64,000 nt of DNA from an uncultured Formosa sp. (lineage in GTDB: Bacteria; Bacteroidota; Bacteroidia; Flavobacteriales; Flavobacteriaceae), in the NCBI RefSeq assembly GCF_947500765.1, contig NZ_CANMTH010000003.1, positions 372,001-436,000 on the forward strand. Direction: 5' to 3'. This document shows positions 8,131-16,405 of the stretch, piece by piece. The notes under the pieces are model-generated. The model was given only the letters and a program-made list of their open reading frames with translations, made no database searches and had not been told where the DNA came from. The position numbers and the translations under genes were made by a program. Positions within the stretch are counted from its first letter, which is position 1, and every line of letters starts with the position of its first letter.

Positions 8131-8152
8131 ACTAAAATAAGATTTACAAATT

Positions 8153-8335
8153 ATGGCAATGAATAAGAATACGGTTTTAGCTTGGGCAACAACCATTATG
8201 ATTGTAGTAGGATTAGGTTTAATAGCACTTGGTGCTTTTAGATATAACGATGTAGCAGGTTGGGGATTTGCTTCTGTGGGGATAGGTTTTTTTGCTATTG
8301 CTTGGGTATTTAACGCATTAAAAGGAAGAGTGTAA
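8153..8335 (+). CDS. CAL67264 family membrane protein, 60 aa
   Basis: A 60-residue protein with two membrane helices (about 9-27 and 36-54) separated by a short FRYNDVAGWG turn. It matches the small CAL67264 family found next to ettA in Flavobacteriia. The function is unknown. It ends 2 nt before the ettA start, so translation is probably coupled, and it shares the structured leader at 8022-8130. An internal ATG at codon 3 is an alternative start. Confidence 0.85.
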   Translation: MAMNKNTVLAWATTIMIVVGLGLIALGAFRYNDVAGWGFASVGIGFFAIAWVFNALKGRV

Positions 8336-8337
8336 TT

Positions 8338-10029
8338 ATGAGTGACGATAAGAAAGTTATTTTTTCAATGTCTGGTTTAACCAAGACATTTCCTGGTGCA
8401 AACACACCAGTTTTAAAGAATATTTATTTAAGTTTTTTCTACGGCGCAAAAATAGGGATTTTAGGTCTTAATGGTTCAGGAAAATCTACATTATTAAAGA
8501 TAGTTGCTGGTCTTGATAAAAACTATCAAGGAGATGTGACATTTCTTCAAGATTATTCTGTTGGTTATTTAGAGCAAGAACCAAAGTTAGATGAAGATAA
8601 AACGGTAATGGAAATTGTACGTGAAGGAGCTGCCGAAACGGTTGCTATTCTTGATGAATACAATAAAATTAACGATATGTTTGGATTGGAAGAAGTGTAT
8701 TCTGATGCAGATAAAATGGATAAATTAATGGCACGTCAGGCCGAGCTTCAAGATCAGATTGATGCTTCGAATGCTTGGGAGTTAGATACGAAATTAGAAA
8801 TTGCTATGGATGCGTTACGTACTCCAGATGGTGATAAGAAAATAAGTGTACTTTCTGGTGGAGAGCGCAGACGTGTTGCTCTTTGTCGTTTACTGTTACA
8901 AGAACCAGACGTTTTACTTTTAGATGAACCTACCAACCACTTAGATGCAGAATCTGTGCATTGGTTAGAGCATCATTTAGCGCAATATAAAGGAACTGTA
9001 ATCGCTGTAACTCACGATAGATATTTCTTAGATAACGTTGCGGGTTGGATTTTAGAATTAGATAGAGGTGAAGGTATTCCTTGGAAAGGAAATTATTCGT
9101 CTTGGCTAGATCAGAAATCTAAACGTATGGCACAAGAAAGCAAAACAGCTTCTAAACACCAAAAAACGTTAGAGCGTGAATTAGATTGGGTACGTCAAGG
9201 AGCAAAAGGACGCCAAACAAAACAAAAGGCACGTTTAAAGAATTACGATAAATTAATGAGTCAAGATCAGAAACAACTTGATGAAAAATTAGAAATCTAC
9301 ATTCCTAATGGGCCACGCTTAGGGACTAATGTTATCGAAGCTAAAGGAATCAGTAAAGGTTTCGATGATAAATTATTATACGAAAATTTAAACTTCAATT
9401 TACCTCAGGCTGGAATTGTAGGAATTATTGGTCCTAACGGTGCTGGTAAAACTACTATTTTTAGAATGATAATGGGTGAGCAAGAACCAGACAAAGGTTC
9501 TTTTGAATTAGGAGACACTGCTAAAATTGCATACGTAGATCAAAGTCACACAAATATTGATCCTGAAAAAACCATTTGGCAAAACTTTAGTGATGAGCAA
9601 GAATTGATTTTAATGGGAGGGAAAGAAGTAAATTCTCGTGCCTATTTAAGTCGTTTTAACTTCTCTGGAGGCGAGCAAAATAAGAAAGTGAAATTACTTT
9701 CTGGAGGGGAACGTAACCGTTTACATTTAGCGATGACCCTTAAAGAAGAGGGTAATGTATTACTTTTAGACGAACCTACTAACGATTTAGATGTAAACAC
9801 ATTAAGAGCGCTCGAAGAAGGTCTTGAAAACTTTGCAGGTTGTGCTGTAGTGATTAGTCACGACAGATGGTTCTTAGATAGAATTTGTACACATATATTA
9901 GCTTTTGAAGGAGATAGCCAAGTGTATTTCTTTGAAGGAAGTTTTAGTGAATATGAAGAAAATAAGAAAAAACGTTTAGGTGGAGATTTAATGCCAAAAC
10001 GTATTAAGTACAAAAAATTAGTACGTTAA
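8338..10029 (+). CDS. ettA: energy-dependent translational throttle protein EttA (ABC-F)
   Basis: A 563-aa ABC-F ATPase with two nucleotide-binding domains and no membrane segments. Walker A motifs are GLNGSGKST (about residues 39-48) and GPNGAGKTT (second half), with ABC signatures LSGGERRRVAL and LSGGERNRLHL and two Walker B LLLDEPTN. The linker between domains contains the Arg/Lys-rich RQGAKGRQTKQKARL, the P-site tRNA interaction motif of EttA. EttA binds the ribosomal E site and gates the first peptide bond according to the ATP/ADP ratio. It is the second gene of a two-gene unit with the CAL67264 protein and ends at the terminator at 10055. Confidence 0.95.
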   Translation: MSDDKKVIFSMSGLTKTFPGANTPVLKNIYLSFFYGAKIGILGLNGSGKSTLLKIVAGLDKNYQGDVTFLQDYSVGYLEQEPKLDEDKTVMEIVREGAAETVAILDEYNKINDMFGLEEVYSDADKMDKLMARQAELQDQIDASNAWELDTKLEIAMDALRTPDGDKKISVLSGGERRRVALCRLLLQEPDVLLLDEPTNHLDAESVHWLEHHLAQYKGTVIAVTHDRYFLDNVAGWILELDRGEGIPWKGNYSSWLDQKSKRMAQESKTASKHQKTLERELDWVRQGAKGRQTKQKARLKNYDKLMSQDQKQLDEKLEIYIPNGPRLGTNVIEAKGISKGFDDKLLYENLNFNLPQAGIVGIIGPNGAGKTTIFRMIMGEQEPDKGSFELGDTAKIAYVDQSHTNIDPEKTIWQNFSDEQELILMGGKEVNSRAYLSRFNFSGGEQNKKVKLLSGGERNRLHLAMTLKEEGNVLLLDEPTNDLDVNTLRALEEGLENFAGCAVVISHDRWFLDRICTHILAFEGDSQVYFFEGSFSEYEENKKKRLGGDLMPKRIKYKKLVR

Positions 10030-10054
10030 TTACATTAACTATTTTTTTAATATA

Positions 10055-10087
10055 AAAAAGAGCCTGTATAATATGCAGGCTCTTTTT
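10055..10087. terminator. bidirectional terminator
   Basis: AAAAAGAGCCTG (10055-10066) pairs with CAGGCTCTTTTT (10076-10087) across a 9-nt loop, between convergent ettA and the 82-aa gene. Confidence 0.88.
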
Positions 10088-10108
10088 GGTTTTTAGCAGT
10101 ATAACATA

Positions 10109-10357
10109 TTAGTTGTTACTATATAAATGTCCTTCTGTAAAATCTTTATATTTTTTGTCTTTATCGTCAGATTCTAGTATTTCTGAATTAGCAAGACGTT
10201 CATTTTCTGCATTTAATTTCTGCGTTTTTCGCATTCCTAAAATTAATAAAACAAGAAAAATGAATACTGTTATTAATAATCCGATAATGATTCCGTTATC
10301 GATAATTAACTGCAAAACATCGTTTGGCAGCATGAATTGAAAGAATACAATTGACAT
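10109..10357 (-). CDS. small single-pass membrane protein, 82 aa, unknown
   Basis: One strong membrane helix (about residues 22-43, IIIGLLITVFIFLVLLILGM) is followed by a charged, soluble tail (about 44-82) rich in Lys, Glu and Asp. An internal ATG (residue 9, MLPNDV) could be the real start. I recognise no family. The layout (N-out or N-in helix plus acidic tail) resembles small accessory subunits such as CcoQ, but no oxidase genes are nearby. It lies alone between ettA and the MBL hydrolase. Confidence 0.6.
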   Translation of the reverse strand: MSIVFFQFMLPNDVLQLIIDNGIIIGLLITVFIFLVLLILGMRKTQKLNAENERLANSEILESDDKDKKYKDFTEGHLYSNN

Positions 10358-10429
10358 GATAAGTTATATTTGTTAGACTAATAGCATTTCAAATATAAAA
10401 TAAATATCAGTATTTACATAATTAGGTTG

Positions 10430-11206
10430 TTAATTTTTTGGATACCAATCTAATAGGGTCACTTTAATAGCTTTACTTTCAGTTTCTACCAAGTTTTTAA
10501 ATGCGTCTACATCACTTAAACCATTTGTTCCGCGATAATGATAAGGTATAACTTCTTTTGGTTTAAAATCCAACACAGCATCTACAGCGCTTTCTACCGT
10601 CATAGTATAAGGTAAATTCATGCAAACAAAAGCAATATCGATATCTTTTAGGCTACGCATCTCTGGAATATCTTCAGTATCTCCAGAAATATAAATACGT
10701 TCATCTTCAAGATTTAAAACATAACCGTTTCCTCTTCCTTTAGAATGAAATTTAAGCGCTTCTGGGCGTAAGTTATACATCGGTATAGCTTCAATATTAA
10801 TATGCTTGTATGCTTTAGTTTCTCCATTATTAATTACTATTGTTTGCTTTTTAAGCACAGCTGTAAGTTTATCTGCTACTGCTTGAGGAGCTAAAATTGT
10901 TGTAGTTGGTTTAGTTACTGCTTCTAAAGTTTCAATATTTAAATGATCGCCATGAATATCTGTTATTAGAATTAAATTAGGATCTTTTTGATTCGTGAAC
11001 ACCTCTGCGCCACCAACGGGATCTACAAAAATTGTAATATCTTTTACTTCCATTGCAAATGTTGCATGGGAAATAGGTGTGATTTTGGTTTTACTATCTA
11101 CTTTAGTTATACCTATTTTAACACTATTTACAGGATTGGTGATAGGTTTAAAACTAAATAAAGTGACTGATATTATTAAGGCTATAAATACGATTGTTCT
11201 TTTCAT
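10430..11206 (-). CDS. exported MBL-fold metal-dependent hydrolase (UlaG/UPF0173-like)
   Basis: A 258-aa protein with an N-terminal signal peptide (to about residue 20, ALIISVTLFSF). The metallo-beta-lactamase metal motif is TDIHGDHLN (a DxHxDH variant of HxHxDH) at about residue 83, and later ISGDTED and IPYHYR supply the remaining Asp and His ligands. The C-terminal fold agrees with UPF0173/UlaG-type phosphodiesterase or lactonase relatives. The predicted export is unusual for this subgroup. It follows the ScfR-like regulator on the same strand, 54 nt away. The substrate is unknown. Confidence 0.8.
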   Translation of the reverse strand: MKRTIVFIALIISVTLFSFKPITNPVNSVKIGITKVDSKTKITPISHATFAMEVKDITIFVDPVGGAEVFTNQKDPNLILITDIHGDHLNIETLEAVTKPTTTILAPQAVADKLTAVLKKQTIVINNGETKAYKHINIEAIPMYNLRPEALKFHSKGRGNGYVLNLEDERIYISGDTEDIPEMRSLKDIDIAFVCMNLPYTMTVESAVDAVLDFKPKEVIPYHYRGTNGLSDVDAFKNLVETESKAIKVTLLDWYPKN

Positions 11207-11260
11207 AATTTATTATATTTAATGTAATTAATATCATTAAAATTAGAACTAAAATACTTA

Positions 11261-12736
11261 TCAACTAAATCTTTTGTTCAAATCTTCTACAACTAATTCA
11301 ATTTCTTTGTTTTTTTCTTGATTTCCTAATCGAATTGCAGGTACCTGTCTTACTTCACAATCTTTAATAGCACAACGCTCGCAAGTCACACTTACATCCT
11401 GTTTTTTAATTTTAGGATCATCTAGAAAATTTAATTTCTTTTTTAACTGCTTATCTATTAACAAACCAATACTAATACTTCTGTAATAATGGTCTTTAAA
11501 CGGATCTTTAGTAGCAGAGGATAATAATAAATAACTCACGTTATCACTAGGGTAATTAGATATTTGTATATCAAAAATATGATCTTGATTAGCTGTATCT
11601 ATTTCTTTTAAGACTTTTAAAGACACCCATCGTCTACAGTAATGTTCATTGTTTTCATTGGCATTTGGTGAATGTTGATGTGATAAATGGAACTCTTTTT
11701 TAAGCTGAAATCTTTCTGTTCCAGCACGGTGTGTAAATCGTAAAAAGAATAGATTTTGAATATTAAACTCTTTAGGCAGAATATTAGTTAAGCGTTGATA
11801 AAATGATTCTGGAGATGCATTAAAAGAGTGAATAATATCTAGAAATAACGTTTGATTAAATGTGTTTTTACTAAATAAATTAGTAAGTTTTTCTGTTAAT
11901 ATTGCTTTTGGTAAAATTAAGGCACCTGCAAAATATGAGGCATAGAAATTATTTAGAACCTGATCAAAATTTTCAAATTTAATCCATGAAAATGTATAAA
12001 GGCGCTCTTTATACTCTAGATAATTATATGCTAACTCTTTGGCAAAAATAAAAGTTTGTTGTGCTTCATCCATTCTGCTTGCCAATAGTAATGTTTTTGT
12101 TTTAGGAATATAAACAGAACGTAAAGTATCTAACGCTTGGTGTTTATCAAGCTCTGAATAATTAATGGTATACCCAAATTCTTCAATTAAAATTTCTTCT
12201 AACTCTTTTGATGTAACTGTTTCAGATAAGTTTATATGATAAGCTTTTGCAAAAGACAAGACGCTTTGTTCAATTTCATCAAAATAATTATTATTTGCTT
12301 CTTGAAATGAGCGTACCGAAGCTAAATAAAAGCTTTCTTTTGTAAAATTATAATGTTGTGAAATTTTAATAATAGTACTAATAAAAGCATTGACTTTAGT
12401 AGGTGCATTTGCTACAATATCTATTAAATTACTTTCTTTAATTCCAAAAAGTTCTAGTGGAAGTTCTTTTAGTATTTTAGATTGTAATAAATCTCCTATT
12501 GGGGCTAAATTTTTATCTAATTTTAAAGATACCATTTGGTCATATGGTACATCTAATTTTTCTGCAAGTATTGCAATTTTATCCGGTTTAGGATATTTTT
12601 TTCCATTTTCTATTTCATTTAAATAGGACTTAGATAAACCCGAAAGTTTAGACAAACCAAACAGTGATAATTTCTTATCAACCCTTATCTGCTTTAGCTT
12701 TAAACCAAAAACAACCTTAATATAACTCTCTTCCAT
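11261..12736 (-). CDS. ScfR/RamB-like regulator: XRE HTH + ImmA/IrrE-like + DUF2083
   Basis: A 491-aa regulator. Residues 9-70 form an XRE helix-turn-helix with KLSLFGLSKLSGLSKSYLNEIE. The middle (about 150-290) is an ImmA/IrrE-like region whose HExxH metalloprotease motif is replaced by KELAY, so it is probably a non-catalytic ligand domain. The C-terminal segment carries C-x2-C-x4-C (TCERCAIKDC), like cysteines that hold an Fe-S cluster in mycobacterial PrpR. RamB, PrpR and MccR of this family respond to acetyl- or propionyl-CoA status. The divergent glyoxylate-shunt genes and the GCGAAC sites between them support control of aceBA and of itself. Confidence 0.85.
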   Translation of the reverse strand: MEESYIKVVFGLKLKQIRVDKKLSLFGLSKLSGLSKSYLNEIENGKKYPKPDKIAILAEKLDVPYDQMVSLKLDKNLAPIGDLLQSKILKELPLELFGIKESNLIDIVANAPTKVNAFISTIIKISQHYNFTKESFYLASVRSFQEANNNYFDEIEQSVLSFAKAYHINLSETVTSKELEEILIEEFGYTINYSELDKHQALDTLRSVYIPKTKTLLLASRMDEAQQTFIFAKELAYNYLEYKERLYTFSWIKFENFDQVLNNFYASYFAGALILPKAILTEKLTNLFSKNTFNQTLFLDIIHSFNASPESFYQRLTNILPKEFNIQNLFFLRFTHRAGTERFQLKKEFHLSHQHSPNANENNEHYCRRWVSLKVLKEIDTANQDHIFDIQISNYPSDNVSYLLLSSATKDPFKDHYYRSISIGLLIDKQLKKKLNFLDDPKIKKQDVSVTCERCAIKDCEVRQVPAIRLGNQEKNKEIELVVEDLNKRFS

Positions 12737-12758
12737 AATAACAAATATATACTATTTT

Positions 12759-12764
12759 GCGAAC
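12759..12764 (+). promoter_or_regulatory. GCGAAC half-site near regulator start
   Basis: GCGAAC occurs here and again within the palindrome at 12793-12806, 35 bp apart. It lies just upstream of the regulator gene, so it may allow autoregulation. The motif is short and the link is inference. Confidence 0.35.
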
Positions 12765-12792
12765 ATCTCAATTATGCGGATTACAAATATTT

Positions 12793-12806
12793 AGCGAACG
12801 TTCGCT
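12793..12806. promoter_or_regulatory. perfect palindrome AGCGAACGTTCGCT, candidate ScfR-like operator
   Basis: A 14-bp perfect palindrome in the divergent interval between the regulator and aceB. It touches a TTG at 12806-12808, which is 20 bp upstream of TATCATTG (12829-12836), a 7-of-8 match to the -7 consensus. Binding here would control the aceB promoter. Confidence 0.6.
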
Positions 12807-12855
12807 TGTTTTATTAAAAACTTTGTTATATCATTGTTTTATAAAACAAACTACT

Positions 12856-14454
12856 ATGGCACAGACACTTATTGAAACACCAAAAATTACTTTCTCTAAT
12901 GATGTTAGTAATTATTACCCAGAAATTCTAACCGAAGAAGCGCTTAGTTTTATAACTGCGCTTCATGAAAACTTTAATGAAGAGCGATTACTACGTCTTC
13001 AAAAACGTGTAAATCAACAAAAGAAATTTGATGAAAGGCAATTTCCTAAATTCCCTAAGGAAACAAAATCTATTAGAGAATCTAATTGGACTGCAGGTAA
13101 TATTCCGCATGATCTTCAAGATAGACGTGTAGAAATTACAGGTCCTGTAGATAGAAAGATGGTTATTAATGCTCTAAATTCTGGAGCAAAAACTTTTATG
13201 GCAGATTTAGAAGATAGCAATTCGCCGACTTGGAAAAATGCAATAGAAGGTCAGCAAAACTTAATAGATGCCAATAACAAAACTATTAGATTAGAAGATG
13301 CTAAACGTGGTAAATTGTATAAACTAAAACCCAAAACGGCAGTTTTATTAGTTAGACCTAGAGGTTTGCATTTAAATGAAAGGCATATTATTATTAATGG
13401 TGTAGAAACCTCTGGAAGTTTAGTCGATTTTGGTTTATATGTATTCCATAACACTCAAACTCTACTTCATAATAACACAGCACCATATTTTTATCTTCCA
13501 AAATTAGAGCATTATAAAGAAGCAAGGTGGTGGAACGAGGTATTTAAGTTTGCAGAAGATTATCTAGAAGTACCACAAGGCACATTTAAAGCAACGGTTT
13601 TAATAGAAACCATTACAGCCAGTTTTCAGCTAGATGAAATTATTTACGAATTAAAAGAACATATAGTAGGATTAAATTGCGGACGTTGGGATTATATTTT
13701 TTCGTACATCAAAAAATTCAGAAATCACAAAAACTTTATCGTTCCTAATCGCGATCAGGTAACCATGACCACACCATTTATGGACGCATATTCAAAATTA
13801 GTAATTCAACGTTGCCATAAAAGAGGCATTTTGGCCATAGGAGGTATGGCAGCACAAATTCCTATTAAAAATGATGAAAAAGCAAATGCAGCCGCTTTAG
13901 AAAAAGTACGTAAAGATAAAGAACGAGAAGTTAAAAATGGACATGATGGTACTTGGGTAGCACATCCCGATTTAGTTACTGTAGCTATGACCGAATTTAA
14001 TAAATACATGCCTAAAGCAAACCAATTACAAATTATGCGTGACGATGTAACTATTACAGAACAAGACTTGGTAGAATTACCCGAAGGTACTGTTACAGAA
14101 GCAGGGATAAGAAAGAACATTAATGTAGGTATACTTTATACAGAAGCATGGTTACGAGGCTTTGGAGCCGTTGCACTTTATAATTTAATGGAAGATGCAG
14201 CAACAGCAGAAATATCAAGAACACAAGTATGGCAATGGTTAAAAAATGAAGTTATTTTAGAAGATGGAAGAACATTTAATATGAAAATGTACACTGAAAT
14301 ATTCAATGAGGAAGTTGAAAAAATCGTTGCAAATTACACAGAGAATACGATTAAAGATACCAAATTTGAATTGGCTATACAGCTATTCGACACTTCTGTA
14401 TTATCTAAAGAATTTGAAGAATTTTTAACACTTTCAGCTTACAATTATCTTTAA
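12856..14454 (+). CDS. aceB: malate synthase A
   Basis: A 532-aa malate synthase, condensing glyoxylate and acetyl-CoA to malate in the cytoplasm. The start is the ATG at 12856 (MAQTLIETPK); an upstream TTG would run into the operator region. The TIM barrel shows the form-A pattern: GPVDRKMVINALNSGA, FMADLEDSNSPTW, VLLVRPRGLHLNE, ETITASFQLDEI and GLNCGRWDYIFSYIKK, which carry the Asp, Arg and Glu residues for Mg and substrate. Length matches the 530-aa MSA class. It is first in the aceB-aceA operon with a 73-bp gap containing a hairpin, and is controlled from the divergent intergenic palindrome. Confidence 0.95.
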   Translation: MAQTLIETPKITFSNDVSNYYPEILTEEALSFITALHENFNEERLLRLQKRVNQQKKFDERQFPKFPKETKSIRESNWTAGNIPHDLQDRRVEITGPVDRKMVINALNSGAKTFMADLEDSNSPTWKNAIEGQQNLIDANNKTIRLEDAKRGKLYKLKPKTAVLLVRPRGLHLNERHIIINGVETSGSLVDFGLYVFHNTQTLLHNNTAPYFYLPKLEHYKEARWWNEVFKFAEDYLEVPQGTFKATVLIETITASFQLDEIIYELKEHIVGLNCGRWDYIFSYIKKFRNHKNFIVPNRDQVTMTTPFMDAYSKLVIQRCHKRGILAIGGMAAQIPIKNDEKANAAALEKVRKDKEREVKNGHDGTWVAHPDLVTVAMTEFNKYMPKANQLQIMRDDVTITEQDLVELPEGTVTEAGIRKNINVGILYTEAWLRGFGAVALYNLMEDAATAEISRTQVWQWLKNEVILEDGRTFNMKMYTEIFNEEVEKIVANYTENTIKDTKFELAIQLFDTSVLSKEFEEFLTLSAYNYL

Positions 14455-14461
14455 AAAAACA

Positions 14462-14492
14462 ATCCTGCGATTGCTACAACAATCAACAGGAT
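14462..14492 (+). promoter_or_regulatory. intercistronic hairpin between aceB and aceA
   Basis: ATCCTG (14462-14467) and GATTG (14469-14473) pair with CAATC (14480-14484) and CAGGAT (14487-14492). There is no T run, so it is more likely an mRNA-stability or processing element that sets the aceB:aceA ratio than a terminator. Confidence 0.45.
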
Positions 14493-14527
14493 CTAATTAT
14501 TAATAATAAATAACGTATTACAAAATT

Positions 14528-16153
14528 ATGAAAAATTTATCACAAACAAATTACCATTCAGCATTAGAGACTGTAAAAAAATTAAAAGAAAAATATGGAG
14601 ATACCTGGGATGCAATAAGTCCGCATAATGCCGCAAGAATGGTAATCCAAAATAGATTTAAAACAGGTTTAGATATTGCAAAATATACAGCAGCTATTAT
14701 GAGGAATGATATGGCAGTATACGATGCAGATCACTCTAAATACACACAATCTTTAGGATGCTGGCATGGTTTTGTGGCACAACAAAATATAATTGCAGTT
14801 AAAAAACATCATAAAACAACTAACAAGAAATATTTATATCTATCTGGTTGGATGGTGGCTGCATTACGCTCTGAATTTGGTCCATTACCAGATCAATCTA
14901 TGCACGAAAAAACATCGGTTCCTTCATTAATTAAAGAAATTTATGATTTTCTTCGTCAGGCAGATGCTATTGAGTTAAACGACTTATTTAAACGTCTTGA
15001 AAAAGGTGAAGATGTTCAAAATCAAATTGATAATTTTGAAACTCATATTGTGCCTATTATTGCTGATATTGATGCTGGTTTTGGAAATGAAGAAGCAACA
15101 TATTTGTTAAGTAAGAAAATGATTGAGGCTGGAGCCTGCGCTATTCAAATAGAAAACCAGGTATCCGATGCAAAACAATGTGGGCATCAAGATGGGAAAG
15201 TTACGGTTCCTCATGAAGATTTTATAGCAAAACTAAATGCAATTAGATATGCATTTTTAGAACTGGGAGTTGAAGATGGAATTATTGTCGCTAGAACAGA
15301 TTCTGAAGGAGCAGGGTTAACTCAAAAATTACCAGTAAGTAAAGAACCTGGAGATTTAGCTTCTAAATATTTAAATTTTATAGCGTGTGAAGATATCTCT
15401 ATAAATGAAGCAAAAGAAGACGATGTACTTTTAAAAAGAGAAGGAAAATTAGTTAAACCTGTGAGATTAGCTAATGGCTTGTATAAATTTAAAGCAGGAT
15501 CTAATATAGATCGTGTTGTTTTAGATTGCATTACTAGTCTTAAAAACGGAGCAGATTTGTTATGGATTGAAACCCCCACACCTAATTTAAAACAAATTGC
15601 ATATATGGTTAATAGGGTTAAAGCTGTTGTTCCTAATGCTAAATTGGTATATAATAATTCACCCTCATTTAATTGGACGTTGAATTTTCGAAATCAAGCT
15701 TATGATGAGATGGATGCTTCAGGAAAAATTATGTCTGATTATGATAAAAATAATTTAATGGATGTTATTTATGATGATTCAGAACTGAGTAGAATTGCAG
15801 ACGAAAAAATTAAAACATTTCAAAAAGATGGTGCCAGAGACGCTGGTATATTTCATCATTTAATTACGTTACCAACATATCATACAACAGCGCTTCATAT
15901 GAACGATTTAACTAAAGGTTATTTCGCCGAAGATGGCATGTTGGCTTATGTTAAAGGTGTTCAGAGAGAGGAGATTCGTAAAGGTGTGTCTTGTGTAAAA
16001 CATCAACGTATGGCAGGCTCGGATTTAGGAGACGACCATAAATCATTTTTTGCTGGCGAAAAAGCTCTAAAAGCTGGAGGTGAAAATAATACTAGTAATC
16101 AGTTTGAAAATAGTAAAGCGAAATCGAAACGAGAACTTGTTCTCGATAAATAA
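14528..16153 (+). CDS. aceA: isocitrate lyase (long form)
   Basis: A 541-aa isocitrate lyase, cleaving isocitrate to glyoxylate and succinate. The catalytic Cys lies in KQCGH (residues 216-220), with KQ in place of the classical KK. IADIDAGFGNEEATY supplies the Mg-binding Asp residues, and YNNSPSFNW is the conserved NxSPSFNW motif. It is about 110 residues longer than the E. coli enzyme and matches the long class also seen in eukaryotes and some bacteria. It works with aceB upstream to bypass the CO2-losing TCA steps during growth on acetate or fatty acids. A terminator follows at 16171. Confidence 0.95.
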   Translation: MKNLSQTNYHSALETVKKLKEKYGDTWDAISPHNAARMVIQNRFKTGLDIAKYTAAIMRNDMAVYDADHSKYTQSLGCWHGFVAQQNIIAVKKHHKTTNKKYLYLSGWMVAALRSEFGPLPDQSMHEKTSVPSLIKEIYDFLRQADAIELNDLFKRLEKGEDVQNQIDNFETHIVPIIADIDAGFGNEEATYLLSKKMIEAGACAIQIENQVSDAKQCGHQDGKVTVPHEDFIAKLNAIRYAFLELGVEDGIIVARTDSEGAGLTQKLPVSKEPGDLASKYLNFIACEDISINEAKEDDVLLKREGKLVKPVRLANGLYKFKAGSNIDRVVLDCITSLKNGADLLWIETPTPNLKQIAYMVNRVKAVVPNAKLVYNNSPSFNWTLNFRNQAYDEMDASGKIMSDYDKNNLMDVIYDDSELSRIADEKIKTFQKDGARDAGIFHHLITLPTYHTTALHMNDLTKGYFAEDGMLAYVKGVQREEIRKGVSCVKHQRMAGSDLGDDHKSFFAGEKALKAGGENNTSNQFENSKAKSKRELVLDK

Positions 16154-16170
16154 TTGTATTCAAACTTATA

Positions 16171-16205
16171 AAAAAAGGCAACAAGTAAGATTGTTGCCTT
16201 TTTAA
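16171..16205 (+). terminator. intrinsic terminator
   Basis: AAAAAGGCAACAA pairs with TTGTTGCCTTTTT over a 6-nt loop, ending the aceBA operon. Confidence 0.9.
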
Positions 16206-16405
16206 ATGTCGACTATTAATAATCTTTATAATTTTATACACAATTACAACAGTAAATCTTTATAATGCCTATTAACCGGTAAAACTCTTAAATATGAATG
16301 AGTGGTAGTAGATGCATGAAAATATTGAGACACTGCTTTAAATTATGAAGATTATGTATTCAAATTTAATAAATACACTTAACTTAATTAAATAATAGAT
16401 ATAAA

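Larger units (their letters stand above)
7858..8152. other. intergenic region carrying the structured leader
   Basis: Apart from the terminator before it and the structured RNA at 8022-8130, the interval 7858-8008 is AT-rich and shows no gene. Confidence 0.5.

Noticed and set aside
12757..12855. Longer N-terminus for malate synthase starting at a TTG
   Set aside because: It would translate through the palindrome and promoter, and the family N-terminus fits the ATG at 12856.
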